Below are positions 46,201 to 57,214 of a stretch of DNA of 64,000 nucleotides, in pieces; positions within the stretch are counted from its first letter, which is position 1, and each line of letters opens with the position of its first letter. The notes under the pieces are model-generated. The model was not told the DNA's origin, searched no databases, and was given only the letters and a program-made list of their open reading frames with translations. Position numbers and translations under genes: made by a program. The stretch is from Dermatemys mawii (taxonomy: Eukaryota > Chordata > Testudines > Dermatemydidae). The stretch lies in the NCBI GenBank assembly GCA_007922305.1, contig ML677364.1, positions 23,419,326-23,483,325 of the forward strand. Reading direction: 5' to 3'.

Positions 46201-48283
46201 TGAAGCAAATGTGTCCTTTTATGTATGATAGTTCAACTTAGGAACAAAATATTTATGATGCTTCTGTAGCACTTTGTTATAATCATTTTCTTGGCTTCGC
46301 CCCCTTATTCATCTGCAAACACTATATTAAACATGTTTCACTTTCCCCCTCAGACATAATTTGGATCTCATTCATTTCCTTGTGCAGAGTGGTAGAAATG
46401 CAGAACCTTGGGAAATGTCTCTCTTCAGGTCACAGCAGTAGCTGAGTAAAGTCAATTTTTTGCAATATGGCATACTGAATAGCTGAGAAACAGAACTGCT
46501 CTTTCCTGCTACTATTGCTGTCCTACTTACTATTATGTGTTCATGCTTACTTTATTCAGTTTTTTCTCTGCAAACCCCACTCTGGCCGGAAATGAAGGGG
46601 GCTGATCCTTTTTGTCTCATTAAATGCTTAAAGCAACGGTGTGCTGTGTTTACCAAGAAATTATATAATTTAATAACTCATGCAGTGAATGGCCACTACA
46701 TTTTAAACTAATTAAAATAAATACTGCTTCATATAGTTTTCAGTCCACCTGTACAGTTCATTTTGGCCTGGCCATTTAATCAGATTAAATATTGGAGATG
46801 TTTTTATCAATGGCTGGAAAATTCAGTGGTCATTAATGTCTAGACCATACCATATAACGTCTATACCAGGGTAGGATAAGATTAATCAAATCTCATGTTT
46901 TGAAGGGTTTTCATTTCTTGCAGTGAACATGATTTCCTGCACAGTACAATTCAGAGCTAATCTCATAAGATTGTGAGCAGCCTCAATTCCCGTGGACTTC
47001 ATTGAGAGTTGAGGGGTTTTAATGTCTTACCATGAAATATTCAGCGTCATACAGGGTTGGACTCTAAGCTAGGTGTAATATGGAAGAGATGGCCATTATC
47101 AGAGGTTGGAGAACAAACATTGATGTGATAACAGCCTGAATTTGTATTGGTATACTTTATATGGTATTTCTAACTTTAGCAAGTATCCAGCAGCTACAGA
47201 TTGCTACAGATCCTGGGCTCTCTAAGGTTAATAAGATATTTTCTGTTGGCTTTGGTGGGATTAGATTTTGGCCCAAGAGTATGGTAATCAGATACAACGG
47301 TGATTTGGTAGTGACGTGGTGACCTACCATTATCTTACCCATTGCAAGAAGGTCATTTTAGAGTAGGTGTAAGAAACACTTTTGTACTGTTTATATTTCA
47401 GAATTATTTCTGAAGGTTCTGAAGACAAGAAATGAACACCTAAAGCTATTTAAATAGAATTCTTTAAAAGACACATACCACACATGCAAAAATAATTATA
47501 CCTGTGCAAAAAAATGAAAAAAAAGGAAATTGTTGACCATGTGCTACATATTTGCCTATGAAATTTAGACATAACTAAATTTGTGTCCTGACACTGGGAG
47601 AGCATACAGACAGACAGACCCCTTGAGTCTACATAGAGCACCATTAATTCTGATGGGGCTCCATGTTGACAAATAAAGATGCAGAATTAGAGCCTTCGCT
47701 ATCAGAATTGTGCTAGTTTTCTGCCTATTTTACAGGTAGATAAATTAAAAGGAGAATCTTTTGTCTGTCAGTGCAGTCTTCTGACTTTCTGAGATGAATG
47801 AGCTACAAATGAATTGGGAAATACTGTATAGAAAAAATACTGTAAAATTTGTAAAATAATACCAAATATTACACTGCTGCTATTTTTGCTAAGTGAAGGT
47901 GTCTTTTGAAAATTTTTTAGAGCCAAAAAGTGTTGCCCAATTCTTTGCTATGTTGCAACTTCTGTGCCTCCTTTAATATATATTTTATATTATTCAAAGC
48001 CATTGTACACTCTTAAATGGTTCCATATCGCTGACACTTGTGGTTCTGTTAATTGGAAATGAAATGTATAATAAACTAGATTTTATTTGTAAATGTTTTC
48101 TTTCGAAACACAAGTCTTAAGTGTCAGAAAGCCCATGTATATCTCTTACATGATCATGTTTGTGGTATTTCCATTAAGGATCCACCAGTGTTTACACCAA
48201 TATCTCTTCTATTCAAGGCATTCAGCATAATAGATACATAATAATTGTACACTCTAATCCTTCAATGACTTCCACTTCTGCAC
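43263..48283. other. Mostly unique AT-rich sequence
   Basis: Only the L2-type tail at 44405 is recognised. The stretch 46560-46860 looks unusually well preserved and is listed as a finding. Confidence 0.4.
44405..44530 (+). mobile_element. L2-type LINE 3' tail fragment
   Basis: ttgtctttgttctgtgtttg, ggagggccctagtccaggac and gggacttctaggtgctacaa match the tail also seen at 10247. The 101-codon frame at 44188-44493 runs into it and is not credible. Confidence 0.55.
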
Positions 48284-48298
48284 AGATTTACTCATCTG

Positions 48299-48520
48299 AG
48301 GGCTTGTCTTCATGTCCAGCACTGCAATGGCGCAGCTACACTGCTTTAGTGAAGACGAAACTACCCCATCGGCCTAGTTAATCCACCTCCCTAAGAGGCA
48401 GTAACTATGTCGATGAGAGAAGCTCTCCCATCAACATAGTGCTGTCTACACAGGGGGTTAAGTTGGGTTAATACATTTCTCATACCACGTTACTCAGGGG
48501 TTTGTAGTGCAGACCTGGCC
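48299..48520. mobile_element. MITE (GGGCTTGTCTTCA family)
   Basis: gggcttgtcttcatgtccag, tgcaatggcgcagctacact, cctccctaagaggcagtaac, tcccatcaacatagtgctgt and the end gtgcagacctggcctgag match a common turtle MITE. It lies inside a copy of the palindromic CAATGGGAC family, whose halves are at about 48284-48298 and 48521-48590. Exact termini are ambiguous. Confidence 0.6.
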
Positions 48521-49147
48521 TGAGTAGTCTCAATGGGACTGCTTGTGTGAGGAAATGTATGCACACATTTAAATCTTTGCAGCCTCTAAATCTTGGAATG
48601 TATATTTTTAAAAGATTATTTTAAAAGGTTAATGGAGCACAACATTGTAGATTTTTTTTATTTGTATGCAGGAAAATTAAATTAATTTCCGAGGGAAAGA
48701 TTTTTCAGGAAAATGGTTTGTGTTGGCAAGTTTTTTTAAAAAAATCTTTCAAATTCAGGTTTCCTATTGTTTTCAGTTTACATTCTTTGGTGTTTTTTCT
48801 CCAGAAACTTCTGACCTCATCATAGAATTCTGAGGTATAGTGACTACATAAATTCCATTGCATATTTGTTCTGTTATATCTCATCATTTCTATTATCTTA
48901 AACTGTGGTTCTACTCTGAAAAATTACTCTAAAATAAAATTGTGGGGTTCTGTGTATTAATGATTTCCAAGTTCCTTATTCAAACTCTACCTAGAGAATA
49001 AAAGTTAAGCTTGGTTCATTCCATTTCACGATCATCACCAGTAAGGTGTAAGGTTCTGCACTGCAGGCTGAATAGTACCTTTAATGCCTGTGAATCTCCA
49101 TCACCTCCAAAGAGTTTGCACAGGAAGAGATTCATACACTCCTTTAT

Positions 49148-49345
49148 TCATAGATTCCCAGGCCAGAAGTGAACATTGTGATCACCTACTCTGACCTCCT
49201 CTATAACACAGGCCATAGAACATCCCCACAATAATTCCTACAGCACATCTTTTAGAAAAAACATCCAATCTTGATTTTAAAATGATCAGCGATGGTGAAT
49301 CTACCCCCATCCATAACTTGTTTGAATTTAGTAAAGAAGTCTGTT
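49148..49345 (-). mobile_element. CR1-type 3' end, minus strand, old
   Basis: cccaggccagaagtgaacat, tgtgatcacctactctgacc and ctataacacaggccatagaa are the reverse complement of a CR1-subfamily 3' end. Confidence 0.6.
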
Positions 49346-49959
49346 GATGTATACAAATGCACTCTCTCTTAGCTGTATTAGTTCTATGGTGCTTTACAGG
49401 AGTAAAAGCAGTAACAAATTATTATGGATTTAGTGAGCAGACATGACTTGGAATACAGAGCGGGAGGTAGATTCTATTTTCTGCTCTGACTGTCACTTTG
49501 TTCCTAGTGTAGGCAACATGCTGGGACATAATGGGAGAGGGAAGGTGTGCCTGAAATGTGCTGTGCTTTGGCCATTCTTTCATTGGTATAATATCCAAGA
49601 AGGATCATTAAAAGCCTGTGTAATTTAGAGTAGCACTGAGGCTATTATAAGTTGCACGGAGACTGAACCGTCTCCAAGATGATTCCAAAATATAGGTCTA
49701 CCTTTGCCAACATAAACTATTCCTGCACTGAGCAGAGATCAGGAAGGGATGGAGAATCTGGCAAGGAGACAGATCTGCTGAATATCGAAGTGCCATTTTT
49801 AAATGGTCCCGTTTCAGAGTAGAACCACAGTGCATTAGATTTGCAGGATCAGGAGTTCCACATGGCTCTCCATTCGTATTGTATCAACCACAAAACTTCT
49901 CAGTTGGATTGGGTAACTTTGTTCAAGCCTGATTTGTTTATTATGCATTCTAACTAGAT

Positions 49960-50205
49960 TAATAGATTTAAGGTCAGAAGGGAATATTATGTCCATTTGG
50001 TATCACCTCCTGCATAACATAGGCCATAGAATTCCACCCAGTCATTCCTAAATTGAGCCAGTAACTTGTGGTTGAGCTAGAACATGTCTTTTAGTGACAG
50101 AACCAATCTTGATTAAGGACTCCCAGTGATAGAGAATCCACCACTTCCCTTGATGATATGTTCCAATATTAATTACCATCACTATTAACATTTTGCTCCT
50201 TAACT
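49960..50205 (-). mobile_element. CR1-type 3' end, minus strand, old
   Basis: agatttaaggtcagaaggga, tcctgcataacataggccat and agagaatccaccacttccct are the same subfamily as 49148-49345. It ends just before the candidate exon acceptor at 50272. Confidence 0.6.
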
Positions 50206-50272
50206 GCAGTTCCTCAGTTCTAATCCAGCACATTTTCAATGTATCCTTCTTATCAAACCTTTCTTTCTACAG

Positions 50273-50382
50273 GATTCTACAGAAATCTGATCAGCATCCA
50301 GAGTATCCATTCTACATGAAACAAACATATTGCTCACCTGATTCAGGGGATGAAAGAAAAAAGAAAACATGCCCTTCACAAG
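50273..50382 (+). CDS. Candidate coding exon (second cluster, exon 1)
   Basis: A pyrimidine-rich stretch ending ctttctttctacag precedes the exon, and CAAG|gtaatg follows it. A second AG at 50281-50282 offers an alternative start at 50283 in phase 0. Only one frame is open. From 50283 it reads KSDQHPEYPFYMKQTYCSPD then SGDERKKKTCPSQ plus one base, ending in phase 1. With the upstream acceptor the exon begins in phase 2 and adds ILQ. The exon abuts an old CR1-like fragment that ends near 50205 but is itself not repeat-like. It joins in frame to 52472 (G plus AG gives Glu). I do not recognise the protein. Its relation to the gene at 8.1-8.6 kb is unresolved. Confidence 0.5.
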
Positions 50383-52471
50383 GTAATGATGTATCTATAC
50401 TCTAGTGTGGCACTCTGGTACTGAAATGCTGAACACTACAGAAATGTTTGTAAACAATCAACGCTCAAGCACATCTTTACCCCTACTTTCTGGTGACTCC
50501 ATATGTGCCAAAAGGATCACTAGGAACATCCACATTGATATGGGGTGCAGAACCTGGTCCTTCTCTGAGAACCAGTATGAAGAGTGGGGAGAGGCCCATG
50601 GACACACCTTTTGCCTGCCCCATTTGGTATGTTCTGCACCTCAGGGATGTAGAGGCGGAGCAGTCTCTGTGTTTCACAGAGTATAAACACTGCAGTTGTA
50701 TTGTCTCGTCTGCAGAACTCATCTTGATTCATTTTTTTCATGAATTTCTATGGAGATTGAATTGGTGGTGAAGGAGCTTGTATTCTCTCTGTTAAGGTAG
50801 CACCTTAATTATAAAACATCGCTACTAATAAAAGGAAAAAGACATAAAGGAAATCCAGACTTGTGCTCATAGGTAGGCAAATGTGGCACTACCAACAAAC
50901 CACTTATTGACATGAATTTGCCGCTTGTGGAAGTGGAGCGTTGTAAGCTAAAGACTTCTGCCTGTGAACCAAAAGAGCACATGTGGTATATAGCTTTCTC
51001 TTCACTTCTTCATGTCCAAATATGCCTCTGTCACAACCTGGAGTGACAGACCGCTCTGCGGGTGAGAGGCTAGTTGAGTTTCCATGTTCCTTCCCTCCTT
51101 GGCCTCCCTGCTGAGACTGCCAAGCCAAGTATACCAATTAGTGCAGCATTAACAAGCCTCTTTCTGTATTCTATTGGGCCCAAGAATTAACGATTTAATT
51201 GTGAATTTCCTTGGTTGTGTGTATGTATGTTAAATTGGAGGGGTGGGAAGCAATGAAAAATACGCTCAGGATTTTGGGTAGAGCTGTAACAAATCACTCA
51301 AAATTAGAGATGGGCCTGATCCAAAATCCTGATCCAATTTTTCTGAACATTGACATTAGATCTAGGTTTGAATTGTGCAGCTCATGCTCATCTCTTTCTG
51401 GTGTTCCCACTAATATAATTTATTTTTGTCTGATGTAAAAAAACAAGTTAAAATCCTATTGGTTACTGTATATTGGCCTGATCCTAGAGCTGTCAAAGTC
51501 AATAGTCTTTCCATTGACTTCGGCGAGCTTTGGAACAGACTCGAATTGGGGTTATATGATAAAAAAAAAATGAAATGATTGGTTGCATGCACAAATGTGT
51601 ACCGTTCATGGCCATATTTGTGCATGCAGGGCAACATTCACCCATGAAAAGAGGGCCAGCAAAAGGCCTGTGAGACATTTAAGTCCAATTTAGGGGGCTT
51701 AAATGGGTCTTGAGTGGTGCATAGGCCTTGTACTATAACTCTCTGTATGGAGCGAATTTACACACAGGTACCATAGTTGCATGAGCAAGTGATTCTTACA
51801 CCTTTGAAAAGGTGTCTTTGGGGTATTGTGAAGCAGTCTGCCAACAAGCCATTACTAAAAATAGAAAGAACCCTTTAGAACATTTTTGTATAACAGGGGG
51901 GCAGTTAAGGAACATGGACAACTGCTTGTTTTATTTCTTTGTCTTGTAATAGATATGGAGTAGTGGATGAGGCATGCCACTAGGAATATTTGCTAGCCAT
52001 TTTATAATACTCTCAGCCTATGCTGAATAGTGGATTTTTTTAATTTTGTAAATAATTGCAGCAAGAATCATTAAACATCTGCGATAAGATGAAATCGCAG
52101 AGAGGCATAGCTTCTAATGCTACTTTTTCAAGAGTTGTATCATATTATGGTCGTCATGCCTTCTTGCTTGTTGTTTGTAATCCTGTTGCATTAGTCAGTT
52201 TCTTCTAATAAATCAAATACAAGTTGTGACATGTTGTTAATTCGATCACTAATAACGTGCTCAAATTGCAAATCTATGTCAGCAGGTTGGTGTTGATTAA
52301 GTTTTAGTCACCACTAACATATTGTTTTAAATGACTGATAAATTTTATTTGCTTCAGTGATAGCCAGCCCAGTCTATTTTTTTTCTCCCCCCGTAAGCTT
52401 AGAAAAATTACACAAATGGCCCTGAGGTGGTCCTCTATAGGTCTTTCTCTTTCTGTGTTTGCTGCAAAGAG
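50383..52471. other. Candidate intron between exons of the second cluster
   Basis: If the exon model is right this is an intron of about 2.1 kb. It contains the palindromic repeat at 51472 and otherwise no recognised feature. Overlapping frames at 50.4-50.8 kb on both strands are unsupported. Confidence 0.35.
51472..51545. repeat. Palindromic short repeat
   Basis: ggcctgatcctagagctgtc, aaagtcaatagtctttccat, tgacttcggcgagctttgga: the same family as 906-975. Confidence 0.5.
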
Positions 52472-52596
52472 AGCTGGTAACCACTAGAGGGGAGGAGACT
52501 GCCGGCTTTACTGAATGCTTCACCGTAGAGCTTGAAGGTGCAGGAGCTGTCACAAGACTGGTTGTCCAACGAAATGGTTTAAAATTTATTATGAAG
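52472..52596 (+). CDS. Candidate coding exon (second cluster, exon 2)
   Basis: This 125-bp segment is visibly richer in G+C than its AT-rich surroundings and is open in one frame only. The acceptor is gctgcaaagag after a ctttctctttctgtgtttg tract, and the donor is ATGAAG|gttagt. Entered in phase 1 from the exon at 50382, it reads ELVTTRGEETAGFTECFTVE then LEGAGAVTRLVVQRNGLKFIMK and ends in phase 0. Other nearby AG dinucleotides would bring a TAA into frame, which fixes the acceptor at 52470-52471. No domain is recognised. The alternation of hydrophobic residues suggests beta-strands, but this is weak inference. Confidence 0.5.
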
Positions 52597-52897
52597 GTTA
52601 GTGTAAAAAATTTCTTAATGCATTTCAAATATTTATTTCTCAGCATACAGGCTCTCTTAGGATTATTAATACCACAGGTGAGAGTCTCTGAAGAGAAACC
52701 CTACAGTGGCAAACATTAGAAAGATTATCTTTGAAGGAAATGTATTAAACCTTTAAGAAACAAATGTTTTATTTTCTATGAAAAGAGAATATCAAATGAG
52801 AGTATGTGGTGAAGGAATAGCCATCATTGTGGCTCAGATATGAAATGAGATGTCTTGATGGTATTCAACTATTCTCCCCACCTCCCCCCACATACAG

Positions 52898-52936
52898 AGA
52901 GAAGAAAAAAGTACTGATGCTGAGGAAATAAGTTGA
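52898..52936 (+). CDS. Candidate terminal exon (second cluster, exon 3)
   Basis: An excellent acceptor (a C/T tract from about 52868 ending catacag) is followed in phase 0 by REEKSTDAEEIS and TGA at 52934-52936. Phase 0 matches the end of the exon at 52596. The short charged tail is plausible as a protein C-terminus. Downstream poly(A) signals are at 53304-53309 (AATAAA) and near 53350. The exon is short, so chance is a real possibility. Confidence 0.38.
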   Translation, partial: REEKSTDAEEIS

Positions 52937-53303
52937 GTGATTGAAAACTTAAACATCTTTCTTAGGAAGTTTCTAAATCTTGTAGGCTGTGACATACATA
53001 ACTTTATTTAAACCAAAACAGCAACAACTCTCTTCTTACAGGCTGTAGATATAGATATATGTATATATTATCTATTTCTGTGGAGATAAATAGATAGTAT
53101 GACCTTTTTATATTATTTTAGAGAGCAAAATTCTTAGTACTGTTAAAGAGCTATAATGTAGAACTGTAGCTTGTTACATTTACTCTCCTGAGTGTAATTG
53201 CACTAAGATCATTCAGTTTCCATTTGGAAAGCCAGTGGCAATTACTGGAATACAATGTATCATGCATTTGCTCACTGGATATAAAACATATATACTAATT
53301 CGC

Positions 53304-53309
53304 AATAAA
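53304..53309 (+). other. AATAAA poly(A) signal candidate for the second exon cluster
   Basis: An AATAAA hexamer lies about 370 bases after the candidate TGA, in AT-rich sequence. A second AATAAA lies near 53350. Such hexamers are common in AT-rich DNA, so this supports the model only in combination with the exons. Confidence 0.3.
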
Positions 53310-56300
53310 ATGTAACAGCTGTCAGTGCATTTTCTGCTCTGTTACTTCAATAAATTGGAACTCTGACTAGAAAATGGGAATACTGCATTTTTACACACTC
53401 CGTAATGTGTTTGCTTTTTGCAAATACAATTTATTTTTTTATGACAAAAATTGTGGTTTGTTATTACTGCTAGTGGATAAATATTCTTATATTGGAATGA
53501 ATTACACATGGTATCTGTAAAGAAGTAGTAATATTTTTTTCTTTTTACTGTAGCTTGTCTCCAGTAAACAAAATGCACTTAACCTACTTCTGTCACATAC
53601 GGGATATATATTTTTTTACATTATAATGGCTGTGGAAACAAAAGTTTATTTTACCATACCTATGCAGGTGTTTGAATAACTAGTTAACATTTATTGTATG
53701 AACCCATTATTTTCCTGTTTGACTTTTGTATATGTATACATACATATATACACCAACAGTTCTGTGCGACAGTTAACCTGGTTCTTCACATTAAGAACTA
53801 GTGGGTCTGAGTTTTATTTAAAATAAAATGCCTGCACATTTGTGTAATTTTGTTACTTGAGGTCAGACTTTTCACAGATAATTAGCCTTTTACACACTGT
53901 GAAATCAACCTGCATTGGTTATTTGGCTAGACTCTTTGCTTCTGTTCTTTATTTCCCAGAAGGTTAACGTGCTGAAAATCTAGCTGCAAGCTTATAGTAC
54001 TGTCTCTTTGTGTTGCTAATTATCCCGATGCATAATTATTAATATCAGGAGCAGGAAGAGGAAACAAGCACACCAAATAGTCGTGAACGCTAGTGTTCTG
54101 GCAGGAAGCTAGTCCTGCATTAATAAAATGTGCCTGTGCCAATATCACAGTAGATAGGAGCGTTCCTTGTTAAGGATCATTTATTAACTGAGATCATCTT
54201 TTAGTTCGCCTTGGGGTAATGACTAATGTCAATGGCAAATTTCACAGTTGTCTAGAGAAATGAATTAAATTTGTAATAAAAAGCCCTTTGGCTTGTTGTA
54301 CATGTTCATTTATTGGAGTAGTTGAACTAGGAGAACTGTAAGGCAACCAAGAACATCGGCTTAATTTTCCTTACATATAATAGTGACCTTTAGCTCCATA
54401 TTGAAAAAGTTACCTATTATAGACTGGTAAATTAAATGAGAAGTTCCTCTAATGCAAAATAAACTAAGTGACTAAGCGAAGTTAAACAGCCCTTGAGCCT
54501 ATGCATTTTTTGACAGAAACAAATTATTTTTTTTATACACCAACTCTATTTAAGCCTTATTAAAGTAGGTTGATGTACAAACATTAAGATAAAACAACAG
54601 ATAGTTTGATATTAAAAATAATTAGATGCGTAATAAAGATTACCATAGATGATTGTAAATGCAGTGTGTGGTAACATTTTGGATATTGAAAATGCAGTTT
54701 TCATAATTTAGCACTTCTAAATATACTCTGTACATTCTTTTACTTGGTATAAACTGGAAACAACCTATATTAAATAAATAACACAACTTTCTATAAATTA
54801 ATGGGCAGCAAACAGAAACAATTGCTAAAATATGTAATCATTTAGCAGAAGTATGAAATCAATGTACAAATACCAAAATACAAAGGAAAATGGCATGCAA
54901 TCACATACAAATGAAAGCAAAAGTTATAACAAACTCCCATCAATTTTTAATAGGAGTCAAATGACAAGTTTCTGATTTCTGGCATATAGCAGACTCAGTC
55001 AAGGTAATAAACTGTGTCTAGGTAGAAGATAATATGCATTTTTTAAAAACTAGAGGAGTAAGTTTCTCTGTAGTAAAGATGTTCCATACTTTAATAAACA
55101 CAAAAAGAACATGTGGATTATTCCACTGGGCAGCAATAGAAAATCTGCCAGCCATCAAAAGAAAATAGAGGAAAGAATAAATTTGTATTGCTACCAACAC
55201 TTAGCAAGGCTATGAATATAGTTATATGGGAAGCCTCAAAATCATACTAACATGCATTTTGACCATTTTCTAAAATGTTTAAGTCTTTAGTAACACTACA
55301 TATGTTTGAAAGCATCTTGAACATAAATGAAGTCCTACTGCTTTTCACAATCAGTTCTGTGTGTTCTGTATAATCTCTGCATTGTCATATGTGCAGTTGC
55401 TGATGTTGGGTAATCAAACTTCCAAATCAGCTATATGAATCTATTTCTCCCAAATGTAATGTGAATTAGCAGGGATTTTAATATCCATTCCCAGATATCT
55501 GTGTGGAGGATCCTGATCTTTTAAAAGTATTCTATAGATTTAAGATAATCTTCTAGTATTAGAAACATATTAAATATTATCTATGCAAAGTTTGATAAGA
55601 ATCTGATTACTGAAGTATTACTGTCCTGTAAAAATATGAATGTGTATGGTATGTCAGTGGAATTAAAGTAAGGCCTTAACCGATCACAGGAATACAGTTT
55701 TCCATTCTTATCAAGAAACTGGGCATGTCTCATAAAACCATGAAGAGCCCAGTTGCAGTACAAAGTCATACAAGTTCTGAAGTGGCGGAGGGAATGGATT
55801 TTTTTCAAGAGGGAGATGGGAATGGAAGGTAATAAGGAATTTTGGCAACTCTTGCCTATATAATTGTTTGATGAGCAAACAGATTAATTATTTTAGAGTC
55901 GATAAAGTATGACTATGGAAGAAAAGGGATCTATTCAGATGGGATATCCAAGATTTTCAATTGTTCCACAGGGCATCTTTGTTGCTGGGGCCATTGCTGC
56001 ACCAGTCAGCTAATGGACCAAATGTGCTGCCAAATAGTAAAGTGTAGATTTGGAAGTGCCAGGGCACCAATGGCTTTATTTATTTATTTTCTGATAATGG
56101 AGATCAATCTGAACTTTGTATCTGTCATATATCCACATTTTAATATATCACTGTGCAGTTTTTTAAAGGATTTAATAGGGATGGAAACCAGAACGTAATT
56201 AATGCAGGAGAGAAAAGTCATCTCGGTGGTGTTTATCTGAGTAAACATCATTAGACTTAGGTTTTTCCATCATTTTAGCAGGTCCAGAGAATCTTTGGCT

Positions 56301-57084
56301 GCATGGATTTTAAAACAGCTAATCAAAGTGGAAGCCCAGGACAAAGAGAAACTGTCTGTAAGGATTTCTAAATGGTGTTGAATAAGGCAGATCCTCGGAC
56401 GTATGGTAACTAATTCTGAATCCAGAAAATTCTCTAAAAATACTACACTGATTTGCTAAATTGTAGAAAGAGGTTTGTGCAGCGTCATGGATTACAGTTA
56501 TATTTCCCCACTAGTAAGAATGGAATAGCCATGGGCTTTCCTTTCAAAAAGATGCATACAGAATGCTGTCATTAAAAGTTGTGAATTTGGTAAACAAACC
56601 TTGTGTTTTTAAAATAAATAGTCTAACTCTCCCAGCATGCAGGTGGGGATGTGTATAACGTGTTTTATTTCTGCAATTTTCAGTGTGTTGACTTAAGCTT
56701 TCAAAGACGGGAAAATACATCTAAGCAAGGCTACCTCATAACCTCATGATCGCAAATGAAAAATCTAGTGTATGCAGATCTAAAAGACAGTTACTATATA
56801 TGTGTGTTTCCAGACTGAAATACGGTATTTTCTGTAGAGAGGTAAGGTTTTCAGTTATGTATTTAAGGGGAAAAAAATCTAATTCCCCCCTCAACATTTT
56901 TCAGTTATTATGTGACTAAGATCATGTAAATTTTTTAAAAAAAAACCCAACAGAACACTTATAAATTGTACATTAATTCATCCTGCGCACACAAATATGT
57001 GCATATGCAAATAAATGTCTGATGTAGTAAGCAATTAAGATATTGAGTAAATTTGTCTTAAAATTCAACCTCCATAATCTACAT
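53310..57084. other. Unique AT-rich sequence
   Basis: No transposon recognised over 3.7 kb, which is unusual for this window. It may contain conserved non-coding DNA (see findings). Confidence 0.4.
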
Positions 57085-57190
57085 TTTCAAAAATACTGAG
57101 CATTTTGCAGCTCATATTCAATGGGAGTTTTGGGTGCTCAGCAGCACCCATGAAATTCAAGCTACTTTTAGGTAAGGTGCCTAAATACAG
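57085..57190. repeat. Palindromic TTTTCAAAAATACTGAGCA repeat
   Basis: actgagcattttgcagctca, tattcaatgggagttttggg and tgctcagcagcaccc form imperfect inverted halves centred on the caatggg motif. Confidence 0.45.
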
Positions 57191-57214
57191 AGGTAAGCAG
57201 CCAACTTTGAACTT

